Assembly (NCBI GenBank): GCA_021852225.1
Contig: JAJZOA010000119.1
Coordinates: forward strand, 1 to 13,302
DNA from: Planctomycetota bacterium
Lineage (GTDB): Bacteria; Planctomycetota; Phycisphaerae; WQYP01
Length of the DNA stretch: 13,302 nucleotides
Direction of reading: 5' to 3'
The translations under genes were made by a program, and so were the position numbers. Below are positions 1 to 7,503 of the stretch, in pieces; position 1 is the stretch's first letter, and each line of letters starts with the position of its first letter. The notes under the pieces are model-generated. The model ran no database searches, was not told the origin of the DNA, and saw only the letters and a list, made by a program, of their open reading frames with translations.

Positions 1-137
1 GCCACCACGGCCACGGTCTGAAACAGCCCCGTGGATATGATGCAAAGCGCCGCCACGCCTCGGCTTATCCAGCGGCGGCCGGGTCGGCGGCCGGCGAAAG
101 GATTGCTCAAATCTGTTGGCGTTGCGGTCTGATTCAT
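1..137 (-). CDS. pstA: Phosphate ABC transporter permease PstA (N-terminal fragment)
   Basis: This is the start of a minus-strand gene that runs off the left edge; only about 45 codons are visible. The ATG at 135-137 follows an AGGAAAG ribosome site eight bases upstream. The visible protein begins with a polar, arginine-rich cytoplasmic leader (residues 1 to about 28), and a hydrophobic first membrane segment starts near residue 29. That fits the N-terminus of a Pst permease but is too short to prove it. The assignment rests mainly on position: it starts 31 bp after the pstC stop, in the same direction, where pstA is expected. PstA would pair with PstC in the inner membrane to form the phosphate channel driven by PstB. 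Confidence 0.8.
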   Translation of the reverse strand, partial: MNQTATPTDLSNPFAGRRPGRRWISRGVAALCIISTGLFQTVAVV

Positions 138-168
138 GCGCGGTCTTTCCTGAAGTTCAGTTACATTT

Positions 169-1218
169 TCAGTGGGTGCCTTTGCCGCCGCTGATTCGGG
201 ACAAAAGCAGCCTCGCCGAGACATTGGTCAGCAACGAACTGACCATTAAAACCAATGCGACATAGAACATGGCGCTTAAATAAATCGGATGGTCGGCTTC
301 CATAAATTCATTGGCAAGCACGCCCGACATGGATTGTCCGCCGGCGAAAAGACTCGCGCTGATCGAATCGGTATTCCCAATGACCATAATAACCGCCATC
401 GTTTCACCGATTGCCCGAGCCATGCCCAGCATGACGGCACCGAAAATTCCGGCCCGGCAATAGCCCAGCGCCAGGCGAGTGGTTTGCCACCAGGTCGCCC
501 CAAGGCCATAAGCGCCCTGCTCCAGTTCCGCGGGAAACTGCCGCAGAACATCGCGCGTGATCGCCGTGATAATAGGAAGAACCATAATGGTCAGAATCAG
601 ACCGCCGGCGAGAAAATCACTGCCTGAAGGACCACCGCGAACCAGATTGGCCGGAAAAAATTCGATACGTCCACTCGGATATTTTCCCACGGGAAAGAGT
701 TTAATGTGTCTTAACACAGCGTAAATCGCCGGTTCCAGGTAGTTCTGCAGCCACGGGGACATCACAAAACAGCCCCACAATCCGTAGGCAATGCTCGGAA
801 TTGCGGCCAGAAGTTCCACCAGGAACGAAACCGGCCCGGCCAGCCACCGGGGTGAAAGTCTGGTAATAAAAATGGCCACGCCTAGGCTCAAGGGCACACC
901 AAACACAAGTGCCAGCAGCGTTGTAATTCCCGTACCGTACATAAACGCCAGTACGCCGTATTGGTCGCGTCCCGGAACCGGGTTCCATGCCTGTGTGGTG
1001 AAAAAATGCCAGCCGATTCGCCCCAATGCCAGCCAGGAGCCATGAATAAGGACGACAAAAATGGTCAGCAGAATGGCCATGGTCAGCAGCACGCCGCCCA
1101 GCGCCAGCCCGTAAACAGCCCGATCCAGCCATTTCCGCCAGCCGTTCTGCGGCGCATATGCGAAAGTCTGTTCAACTGGTTCCGAGCCTGTCATTCCAGT
1201 CATGTCAATTCTGGCCAC
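169..1218 (-). CDS. pstC: Phosphate ABC transporter permease PstC
   Basis: This is one of the two inner-membrane channel subunits of the PstSCAB phosphate importer. The first membrane helix is at about residues 35-58. It is followed by a WNP motif and a GVLAFMYGTGITTLLAL stretch typical of PstC. The permease coupling region reads roughly ELLAAIPSIAYGLWG, and the EQGAYGLGATWWQTTRLAL loop that contacts the ATPase is clear, ending with ARAIGETMAVIMVIGN. I chose the GTG at 1216-1218 (349 aa) because AAGGGA lies at good spacing before it. In-frame ATGs at 1201-1203 and 1192-1194 are alternatives but lack a ribosome site. A still longer reading from an ATG at 1312-1314 is unlikely, because it would run through a terminator-like hairpin. 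The family call is very secure; only the exact start is uncertain. Confidence 0.95.
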   Translation of the reverse strand: MARIDMTGMTGSEPVEQTFAYAPQNGWRKWLDRAVYGLALGGVLLTMAILLTIFVVLIHGSWLALGRIGWHFFTTQAWNPVPGRDQYGVLAFMYGTGITTLLALVFGVPLSLGVAIFITRLSPRWLAGPVSFLVELLAAIPSIAYGLWGCFVMSPWLQNYLEPAIYAVLRHIKLFPVGKYPSGRIEFFPANLVRGGPSGSDFLAGGLILTIMVLPIITAITRDVLRQFPAELEQGAYGLGATWWQTTRLALGYCRAGIFGAVMLGMARAIGETMAVIMVIGNTDSISASLFAGGQSMSGVLANEFMEADHPIYLSAMFYVALVLMVSSLLTNVSARLLLSRISGGKGTH

Positions 1219-1264
1219 GCGGATTCCCTTACGAAACCGGACCGCCAGGCTTGCACCGGCGGTG

Positions 1265-1311
1265 AAATAAACAAAAGGAGTCCCCGGCCTTATTCTGGTC
1301 CCGGGGACTCC
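1265..1311 (-). terminator. Intrinsic terminator-like hairpin between pstS and pstC
   Basis: GGAGTCCCCGG at 1277-1287 pairs perfectly with CCGGGGACTCC at 1301-1311 (11 bp, 13-nt loop). In the direction of transcription the stem is followed by TTTTGTTTATTT (1276-1265). It lies 87 bp after the pstS stop and about 60 bp before the pstC start. A partial terminator here would leave pstS mRNA more abundant than pstC/pstA mRNA, as is known for several pst operons. The structure is seen directly; its read-through behaviour is inferred. Confidence 0.75.
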
Positions 1312-1398
1312 CATGTGGTCTTATCTGCGGCGGGTATCTGCCACACTGGCGATGCAATTCGACCAGCCGACAAACCCAACCGCCGTTCACCTGAACAA

Positions 1399-2460
1399 TC
1401 AGTCGATGGCCTGACCCTTCCAGGTTACCTTGGCCAGTTCAGCCAGCACTTTGCGCCGCATTTTGGCGCCGAGCTTGATGTACTGCATGCTCTTGGCATA
1501 TTTCTGACCTTTGGTCAGAACCCAGTGGACGAATTCCACCGTGGCTTTGGCTTTGGCCTTGCTCATGTAGCCCAGATCACGGTCGATAATCAGGTAGGTA
1601 AATCCTGAAATCGGATACGCCTTGGCACCGGTCGGATTGATGATCGGCAGACGAAAGTCCGCGGGCAGATTGGCCACAACGGCCTTTTGTGCGGCAATGA
1701 CCGAGGGGATGGACGGACGAATTTTATAACCTTCACGATTGATCAGTGTCGCCGTGGGGAAATGACCGAGAATGGCATAAGCATATTCAAGATAGCCCAG
1801 GCCGCCAACAGTCTTTTCGATGAGCGCCGCAACGCCCGGATTGCCTTTGCCGCCACGGCCTACCGGCCACTGCACGGATGTGGATTGACCAACCTGCGTT
1901 TTCCACCCCTTGCTGACCTTGCAGAGGTAACCGGTGAAGATGTAAGTGGTGCCTGAGCCATCCGAACGATGGGCGACAAGAATGTGCAGATTCGGAAGTT
2001 TAACGCCAGGATTGAGCTTGGCAATTTCCGGAGAATTCCAGCGGGTCACCTTGCCCAGATAAATGTCGGCAATCAGTTTGCCATCCATTACCAGCGGCTT
2101 GTGGATCATCGGAAGGTTGTAGCTCATGACTTCCGGACCGGCCACCTCCGGCAGATGCAGAACATGGCCGCCGGCCGAACTGATCTGGGAATTGGTCATG
2201 GCCGCGTCTGAACCGCAGAAATTAATGGTTTTGTTGATCAGACCGTTAATACCGCCGCCCGAACCGATCGGCTGATAATCCACCTTGATATTTGGATGCG
2301 AGGCCATGAACGCGGGAATCCATTTTTTCAGCATGATCGGCGCGACAAAAGTCGAACCGGCACCCTGAATTTCCACCGCCCGGGCGGTGGAAGCCATCGC
2401 CACCCCGGCGAGGGCCGCAAGAGTCGCGGCCAATAAACCACTACGAAGTTTTTGGAACAT
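1399..2460 (-). CDS. pstS: Periplasmic phosphate-binding protein PstS
   Basis: This is the 353-aa substrate-binding protein that captures inorganic phosphate in the periplasm and delivers it to PstCA. Residues 1-28 form a Sec signal peptide: a K/R-containing start, a hydrophobic Leu/Ala core, and cleavage after Ala-Arg-Ala. There is no lipobox Cys, so the mature protein should be soluble in the periplasm. Phosphate-site motifs are present in order: GAGSTF (near residue 33), GSGGG, GSDAAMT and RSDGSGTT, followed by a QSTSVQWPVGRGGKGNPGV loop. The ATG at 2458-2460 is preceded by AAGGA about nine bases upstream. The length is normal for the family. It is followed by a terminator-like hairpin before pstC, and preceded by a 224-bp leader that separates it from the diguanylate cyclase gene, so it probably has its own promoter. 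Confidence 0.96.
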   Translation of the reverse strand: MFQKLRSGLLAATLAALAGVAMASTARAVEIQGAGSTFVAPIMLKKWIPAFMASHPNIKVDYQPIGSGGGINGLINKTINFCGSDAAMTNSQISSAGGHVLHLPEVAGPEVMSYNLPMIHKPLVMDGKLIADIYLGKVTRWNSPEIAKLNPGVKLPNLHILVAHRSDGSGTTYIFTGYLCKVSKGWKTQVGQSTSVQWPVGRGGKGNPGVAALIEKTVGGLGYLEYAYAILGHFPTATLINREGYKIRPSIPSVIAAQKAVVANLPADFRLPIINPTGAKAYPISGFTYLIIDRDLGYMSKAKAKATVEFVHWVLTKGQKYAKSMQYIKLGAKMRRKVLAELAKVTWKGQAID

Positions 2461-2553
2461 AACAATGTCCTTTTCAACAATTCACCTTTGCCAGCCGGAA
2501 CTCCCCGGACAGGCCAACAGGTGACACTTATTCTTCATAGGGATTAGACCCGA

Positions 2554-2564
2554 GTTGCGCTAAG
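2554..2564 (-). promoter_or_regulatory. Candidate regulatory word CTTAGCGCAAC in the pstS leader
   Basis: The minus strand carries CTTAGCGCAAC 94 bp upstream of the pstS start. The same 11 bases occur in the pstB leader (plus strand, 5236-5246), and the first eight recur there at 5269-5276. The 224-bp leader (2461-2684) otherwise shows the AAGGA ribosome site and no clear sigma-70 promoter. A role in phosphate regulation is inference; the word does not resemble the enterobacterial Pho box. Confidence 0.3.
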
Positions 2565-2684
2565 CGGATATTAACTGATTGATAATCTTTGATTTGGCCC
2601 GCAATGATATCTGTATCGCGGCGGGCACATTATGCGCTGACGGGGCGGATACACGCGAACCTGCAGCCGGGCCTGCTGGCGATT

Positions 2685-3872
2685 TCAATTTCCGACAGCT
2701 TGAGTCGCAAGCCGCGCGGGCAGAATGGATTGCGGGCGGACCGGGCGCGGCTTCCTGGCCGCTTTGGCCTTATAAAGCGCGCGATCGGCGCGGGCGATGA
2801 TCTGATCTATTGACCATTCGTTATCATCTATATATATAATTCCGACGCTGGCGGTGGGTTGAAAATCAGGGCATACGTCCATTGCGCGAACGGCAAATTC
2901 AGCGCGAAAGCTTTCGGTCATGGCCACCGCCTGAGCCTGATCAATATCCGTCAGAACAACGGCAAATTCGTCGCCGCCCATGCGCCCGATTGAATCCCCG
3001 CCGCGCAGCTGCATTTCCACCGCGCGGGCCAGGCATCGCAGCAGAGAGTCTCCGGCGGCGTGGCCGAAACTGTCATTGAAAAGCTTCAGATAATCCATAT
3101 CAATCAACACAAGCGCGGTGGTGCCGCCCTGGCCACGTCGCAATGCCCGCCAAAGCGCCGCGCGGATACCGCGCCGGTTAAGCACCTGGGTCAGTTCATC
3201 GCAACAGGCGTCATGCAGCAGAATGCCGCGCATCCGTTCCGCGGTCATCCCCATCAGACTTAAATTCCAGACAAGTGCAACCACCACTGACGGCAACAGC
3301 ATAACTCCCAGATGACTTTCCGGCTGCATCACAATGCGCGCATGAAGGATGAATGCCCCCAATACGCCGCGCAAACCAATCATCACGGCAATGCCGATGG
3401 CCAGTATGCCGGCCATACGGGCCCAATATAGCCCTTTATTTCGACCCGCGTTAAGTAGAATCCATGCCGTGGCAACCACCATGACATCCGATATGGCGGA
3501 TACCAGCAAAAGCCGGCCGGCAATGTGCCCGCTGATCGGCGTTGCAAATTTCAGCAATAAAAATAAAACAGTCGCCGCCCCCACCGGAAATAATAAGTTT
3601 GAACGCAGCCCCGTAAACCGCCGACATCCATTCCAGCAGAATCCCCAGGCCAGTACTATCAGGGTGTTTGACGCCGGAATGGCCAGCGATTCAGGTATGC
3701 GGCCATAAAGCAAAAATAGAATCACGGCTGTGGCCGCGGAAACGTTGCCCAATCCCCAGTCCAGAAACCAGGCTTCGCGGCGGCGAACGGCGTAAAATCC
3801 GAATTGCGCAATGCCCAGCACCAAGAAAATTAACGTAAGAACCATAAAAATTGTGCGTGGATCAATATCCAT
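2685..3872 (-). CDS. Membrane-bound diguanylate cyclase (7 TM + GGDEF)
   Basis: This enzyme is predicted to make cyclic di-GMP from two GTP. The 395-aa protein has about seven hydrophobic helices (residues 8-28, 45-60, 63-80, 90-107, 118-137, 150-170 and 188-208), then a short linker and a C-terminal GGDEF domain. The domain opens with a DELTQVLNRRG motif, continues with LIDMDYLKLFNDSFGHAAGD, and has an intact GGDEF signature at residues 299-303. The RxxD inhibitory I-site (RGGD, 290-293) sits exactly five residues before it, so feedback inhibition by c-di-GMP is expected. The ATG at 3870-3872 has AGGAAG eight bases upstream; a longer in-frame start at 3989 has no such support. The membrane part is not a sensor family I can name. 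The gene lies between pstB and pstS on the same strand, with gaps of 340 and 224 bp, so co-transcription is possible but not shown. Confidence 0.93.
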   Translation of the reverse strand: MDIDPRTIFMVLTLIFLVLGIAQFGFYAVRRREAWFLDWGLGNVSAATAVILFLLYGRIPESLAIPASNTLIVLAWGFCWNGCRRFTGLRSNLLFPVGAATVLFLLLKFATPISGHIAGRLLLVSAISDVMVVATAWILLNAGRNKGLYWARMAGILAIGIAVMIGLRGVLGAFILHARIVMQPESHLGVMLLPSVVVALVWNLSLMGMTAERMRGILLHDACCDELTQVLNRRGIRAALWRALRRGQGGTTALVLIDMDYLKLFNDSFGHAAGDSLLRCLARAVEMQLRGGDSIGRMGGDEFAVVLTDIDQAQAVAMTESFRAEFAVRAMDVCPDFQPTASVGIIYIDDNEWSIDQIIARADRALYKAKAARKPRPVRPQSILPARLATQAVGN

Positions 3873-4212
3873 CGGGCAGCTTCCTGTGTTATTGGCACCA
3901 CAACGATTATTCACCGTCGTCTGCGCAATAGTGCGGCAATACAGGATGGCGAGACCTGACTGGCCGCTTTCAAGCTGTTTTATCGACAAAAATGGATCGC
4001 GTATGGGAGACTTTTACCGAACATGGATGGAACATTATTGGAACAGGGCTTGTTGCAGACGCAGATGACCTGAAAGCGGTCTAGGGCCAGTGTCCGACCG
4101 ATAATCAACGGCCCCCGGGCGCAACGCGACCAAAGATTGAAGCTATCGATATCCCCAGTGCCCCGCTTTTGCGTGGCCCGACAGACACAGAGGCCGACGG
4201 ACGCAGGCGGAA
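3873..4212. other. 340-bp gap between pstB and the diguanylate cyclase gene
   Basis: I see no gene here. The stretch carries the AGGAAG ribosome site of the cyclase gene. It also holds an imperfect long-range inverted repeat: CCGCTTTCA at 3964-3972 matches TGAAAGCGG at 4071-4079, with a nearby ACTGGCC/GGCCAGT pair. No clear -35/-10 pair and no convincing terminator after pstB were found. Confidence 0.4.
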
Positions 4213-5061
4213 TCAGCCGAATTGGCCGGTCACATAAGCCAGCGTCTGCTGGTGATCGGGCTTGTGAAATAATTTATCGGTCGGTCCGGATTCTATCAGT
4301 CGCCCCATATAGAAAAACGCGGTCTGGTGGGCCACCCGAACCGCCTGATGCATGTTATGGGTCACAATGACAATCGTAATGGATTTGCTTAACTCATTAA
4401 TCAGCGATTCAATGGTTTTCGTGGCAATGGGATCCAGCGCGGAACATGGCTCATCCATCAGAAGCACATCCGGGTCCGCCGCAATGGCACGGGCAATGCA
4501 GAGTCGCTGCTGCTGCCCGCCGGACAGGGAAAGGGCCGATGCGTGCAGGCGGTCTTTTACCTCATCCCACAAGCCGGCGGACCGCAACGATTTTTCAACT
4601 TTCTGTCCGATGACAGATTTTCCGCCAACGCCATGTATCCGCAGCGGATAGGCCACATTTTCAAAAATGCTTTTCGGAAACGGATTGGGCTTTTGAAATA
4701 CCATGCCGGTCCGCTTGCGCAGTTCCATGACATCGGTCCGGCGATCGTAAATATCGGCTCCATGAATTTTAATGCTGCCGCGCACCTGACAATTCCGAAC
4801 CAGATCATTCATGCGGTTGAAACAGCGCAAAATTGTGGACTTTCCACAACCTGACGGGCCGATGAACGCCGTTACTTCGCCATGATTAATGGTCAGGCAC
4901 AGGTCATGTACCGCGTGCCCTTTGCCATAATGCACATTCAGGTTTTCCACTTCTATGGCACTTCTCGCATTTTGCTTGCCGGCCGCGGGCAGGCTGGATG
5001 CCGAACCACTGACATGCCGATGGCTGATGAAATGTGAATCTGTTGTAACGGGCGGTGTCAT
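4213..5061 (-). CDS. pstB: Phosphate ABC transporter ATP-binding protein PstB
   Basis: This cytoplasmic ATPase drives phosphate import through PstCA. The 282-aa protein has Walker [10 protein letters not shown] (68-76), Q-loop Q123 in a [12 protein letters not shown] context diagnostic of PstB, the LSGGQQQR signature (179-186), Walker B VLLMDEP with catalytic Glu204, a SALDP D-loop, and H-loop His235. The N-terminal ~33 residues are a poorly conserved polar extension. The ATG at 5059-5061 is preceded by an excellent GGAGGA ribosome site, so the 50-codon longer in-frame reading is rejected. The usual order is pstSCAB; here pstB is first and is separated from pstS by a diguanylate cyclase gene. 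Whether another pstB or a phoU lies beyond pstA cannot be seen. The upstream leader contains two copies of the CTTAGCGC word. Confidence 0.96.
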   Translation of the reverse strand: MTPPVTTDSHFISHRHVSGSASSLPAAGKQNARSAIEVENLNVHYGKGHAVHDLCLTINHGEVTAFIGPSGCGKSTILRCFNRMNDLVRNCQVRGSIKIHGADIYDRRTDVMELRKRTGMVFQKPNPFPKSIFENVAYPLRIHGVGGKSVIGQKVEKSLRSAGLWDEVKDRLHASALSLSGGQQQRLCIARAIAADPDVLLMDEPCSALDPIATKTIESLINELSKSITIVIVTHNMHQAVRVAHQTAFFYMGRLIESGPTDKLFHKPDHQQTLAYVTGQFG

Positions 5062-5235
5062 AGGGTGTTCCTCCGGTTGCTCTTTCTTTCGCTCCCCAAA
5101 AACAGGGCCGGCGGGGTGCCGGGAGGAACTTCCTCGCCAGCGTTGCAAAGGCCTGCCAAAGGGCCCATTGCCAACCCGCTTCAAGTATGACGCGGCAATA
5201 TTAAGAGGCAAGCATTTTCGCCTTAAAAACCCGGG

Positions 5236-5276
5236 CTTAGCGCAACATTATCCGTCCATTTTCCATTTCTTAGCGC
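5236..5276 (+). promoter_or_regulatory. Paired CTTAGCGC motifs in the pstB leader
   Basis: CTTAGCGC occurs at 5236-5243 and again at 5269-5276. The start-to-start distance is 33 bp, about three DNA turns. The first copy extends to CTTAGCGCAAC, an exact 11-base match to the word in the pstS leader, there on the other strand. The pair lies 175-215 bp upstream of the pstB start. A transcription-factor site is plausible, but only the shared sequence is observed. Confidence 0.3.
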
Positions 5277-5559
5277 CGAGCTAACATTGCAACCGCCGCA
5301 CGAAATGGGGTACCTGGGGCGGCGATTAATCTTGGCGTGGCATTTGAATATGGTGGAGCTTATCCAAAAAGCCTTCTGGTATGGCCAGGCGGCGAACACC
5401 GGTGACAGGATATGACGTGATTGATTGAGATTTGTTTTGGGACACGGCACGGGCCGATTTGCCGCGGCTAAGTGCGTCGCTAAAAAAATATTCCGGAGCC
5501 GCAATAAAACGAGCTAAACGGGGACGCAACCGGTGTTGGCCGACCATGGTTGCACGTTT

Positions 5560-5987
5560 TTACCCCGAATACGACCAAGAAAATGATTCATTTCGGAATA
5601 GCTTGAAAAGAAACGCTCGTCTGATTGCAGCGGACGAAATGCTTTTGGAACGCGTGCTTGCCAGCCAAAGCCACCGGAAGCGAACATTTGGCGCAGACAT
5701 GCTGTCTGCCCATCGCCACCGCGATACCTCCATTTCCTCCAATACTTCCTGTGCGAATTTCAACCATCGAAAATCCGCTGTTAATCGCGTTGTGTCTTTG
5801 TGCCAGTGCCGCCGCGCTACATCTGGCAGCCGCTCTTCCATATCCGCCGCTGCTGGCGGTCGATCTTCTGATAGGCCTGATAGCCTTCGGGGTGAATAGC
5901 CCGCAGGTCACCCTCTAGTGCGTAACACCGCGCCCGATTATGATTCAGTTCCCACTTGCGTTTGCCTTGCTGTTTAAGAGAAAATAA
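5560..5987 (-). pseudogene. Probable decayed, frameshifted gene of unknown function
   Basis: On the minus strand a 56-codon open frame (5987-5817) has no start codon at its head and reads like real protein, including EGYQAYQKIDRQQRRIW. It ends at a TAG. The next frame (ATG at 5841) picks up with ERLPDVARRHWHKD, TTRLTADFRWLKF and AQEVLEEMEV. Restoring one base near 5837 joins them smoothly as RRIWKERLPDVARRHW. The second frame stops at 5560-5562, and the same frame then stays open again from 5547 to 5326. I do not recognise the family. Decay is the simplest reading; a sequencing error at the shift, or chance open frames, are alternatives. It is transcribed towards pstB. Confidence 0.33.
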
Positions 5988-6147
5988 TTAAAACACCTGG
6001 TCAGATTACGGTATTGCAACGTGCGGAGGGCCTGATCGGCGACCACGTTTGCGACCAGTTGTTTGCGATGATGTGCATTTCGCCATCCACGGTGAAATGA
6101 GGCATACCACCAATTACCCGAACTCGCCAGTGCCCTTATTGTGAATA

Positions 6148-6166
6148 TTTACCGCGGAGCGGTAAA
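6148..6166. repeat. Perfect 8-bp inverted repeat (possible operator or hairpin)
   Basis: TTTACCGC (6148-6155), a GGA spacer, then GCGGTAAA (6159-6166) form a perfect 8-bp dyad. It lies about 107 bp upstream of the VWA gene's -10 box. There is no T-tract on either side, so a simple terminator is unlikely. A dimeric-repressor operator or an RNA hairpin are both possible. Confidence 0.4.
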
Positions 6167-6272
6167 CAGTTACCCAAACCAGTTGTTAAATATTGTGGAC
6201 GGGCATAAATCCGGGCGGTCCGGGTATGACGAGATGGCTTGGGAAACTTAATTCTTCGGGCGGTAAGTGGGG

Positions 6273-6278
6273 TATAAT
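6273..6278 (+). promoter_or_regulatory. Consensus -10 box upstream of the VWA gene
   Basis: A perfect TATAAT lies 32 bp before the ATG of the VWA gene. No good -35 hexamer is found at 16-18 bp, so the promoter may be activator-dependent or the match may be chance. Confidence 0.4.
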
Positions 6279-6310
6279 AGACTGCAAGAGTTGTTTTGAG
6301 GTGTGTCCGC

Positions 6311-7453
6311 ATGCGCTACAAATATGGTGAATTCAATGGTCAGGACTTTCCCACGCCGGATTCCCTTTTTGACCATGACCAGATTTTTGATTTTATTCTG
6401 GCCTATGGAGAAAACGCGCTTGAGGCATTAAATAATCTGGCGCCGGCCGACGCAAAAATTCTGGAACAACTGATACAGGATGGACTGCTGGACAAGGCGG
6501 GCGGGCGATTTCATCTGACGCCGCGGGCGGTGAACGCCATGCAGCGCAAGGCTCTTATGGAAATTTTTGCCCATCTGCCGCGCGGTTCGCGCGACGGGCA
6601 TCCGACAACCAATGCGGGTGCCGGCGCCGAGCGCCTGGAGGGTACCAAACACTACGAGTTTGGCGACCCGATCAGTGAATTGGACCTGACGCAGTCCATG
6701 CGAAATGCGCTGGCGCGGAATGCGGCGGGAGGCATTCCGCCGCAACTGCCGGTTGATTTTTCCGAGCAGGACCTTGAACTGCACCTTGTGGAAGGAACCA
6801 CAAGCTGTTCGCTCTGCATCCTGCTGGACATGTCGGGCAGCATGATGCGGCATGGCCGATTTCTGGCGGCCAAGAAAGTGGCAATGGGACTTTCCGCGCT
6901 GGTTCGGCAGCGCTTCCCACAGGACACGGTGGATGTGGTGGGCTTTTACAGCACTGCGGCGGTTATACCGGAAATGCGGCTTCCGCTGCTGATGCCTAAG
7001 CCGGTTTCAACGCATGAATATTCAATTGAAGTGCATATTCCGCTGAGCCAGGCGGCAAAAACCCACCAGCATTTCACAAATTTGCAGATGGGCATGCAGA
7101 TGGGGCGCCGAATTCTGGCGCGGCGCGGCGGCCAGCAGAAACTTATGTTTATTATTACCGATGGTCAGCCCACCGCACACGTGACGGGCGACACCCTTCA
7201 TCTGGTGTATCCGCCGCGAAGGGAAACGGCTCTGGCCACACTTAGCGAAGCACTTTCGTGCAGCCGCGCGGGCATTCGCGTGGCAAGCTTTGCATTGATA
7301 GAAGATTACTGGGGCATGGACTGGGTGGAATTCATGGACCAGTTGACACGGCTTTGCCGGGGTGTGGCGTTTTACTGTTCATCAGGCGACCTGGCCAGTT
7401 GTCTGATGGAAAGCTATTTAAGCGGGAAAAAGGCGAAGACTTATATTGCGTGA
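6311..7453 (+). CDS. VWA-domain (MIDAS) protein, chelatase/MoxR-associated type
   Basis: This is a 380-aa, probably cytoplasmic protein without signal peptide or membrane helices. Residues 1 to about 165 form an N-terminal region with a PRGSRDGHPTTNAGAG-type linker and a HYEFGDPISELDLT segment. A von Willebrand factor A domain occupies about 165-370. Its metal-ion-dependent adhesion site is complete: Asp173-x-Ser175-x-Ser177 (DMSGS), Thr256 in HFTNLQMGM, and Asp284 in TDGQPT. Bacterial proteins of this layout usually work with a MoxR- or magnesium-chelatase-like AAA+ ATPase, but none is encoded in this window. I chose the ATG at 6311 because GAGGTG lies about seven bases upstream; a TTG at 6296 is an alternative. 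It is convergent with the metallopeptidase-like gene, 50 bp apart. The precise substrate is unknown. Confidence 0.88.
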   Translation: MRYKYGEFNGQDFPTPDSLFDHDQIFDFILAYGENALEALNNLAPADAKILEQLIQDGLLDKAGGRFHLTPRAVNAMQRKALMEIFAHLPRGSRDGHPTTNAGAGAERLEGTKHYEFGDPISELDLTQSMRNALARNAAGGIPPQLPVDFSEQDLELHLVEGTTSCSLCILLDMSGSMMRHGRFLAAKKVAMGLSALVRQRFPQDTVDVVGFYSTAAVIPEMRLPLLMPKPVSTHEYSIEVHIPLSQAAKTHQHFTNLQMGMQMGRRILARRGGQQKLMFIITDGQPTAHVTGDTLHLVYPPRRETALATLSEALSCSRAGIRVASFALIEDYWGMDWVEFMDQLTRLCRGVAFYCSSGDLASCLMESYLSGKKAKTYIA

Positions 7454-7503
7454 ATCTGTGGGAGTTGCGCCGAAAATCGGTCGGGTCCATATTATCGGTG
7501 GTG

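Larger units (their letters stand above)
5062..6310. other. 1.25-kb intergenic region between pstB and the VWA gene
   Basis: No intact gene is supported. Reading left to right, it holds the pstB ribosome site and leader with the paired CTTAGCGC words, and a weak minus-strand open stretch (5326-5547) that ends in a protein-like tail but has no recognised family. Next come the probable decayed gene at 5560-5987, a perfect hairpin at 6148-6166, and the -10 box and ribosome site of the VWA gene. Several overlapping open stretches occur on both strands, and none shows consistent codon bias or homology I recognise. Confidence 0.5.

Noticed and set aside
1219..1314. Longer pstC start at 1314
   Set aside because: The extra residues would be encoded by the terminator-like hairpin, do not resemble a PstC N-terminus, and have no ribosome site.
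961..1608. 215-codon plus-strand open frame across pstC and pstS
   Set aside because: It lies antisense to two certain genes and has no family features.
2518..2542. Pho-box-like repeat (CTATGA...GTGTCA) in the pstS leader
   Set aside because: The half-sites match poorly and are 13 bp apart where the known box has 11, so it is not supported.
5432..5899. 155-codon plus-strand open frame
   Set aside because: It has no ribosome site and no codon bias; its second half is Ser/Arg-rich noise antisense to the more protein-like minus-strand remnant.
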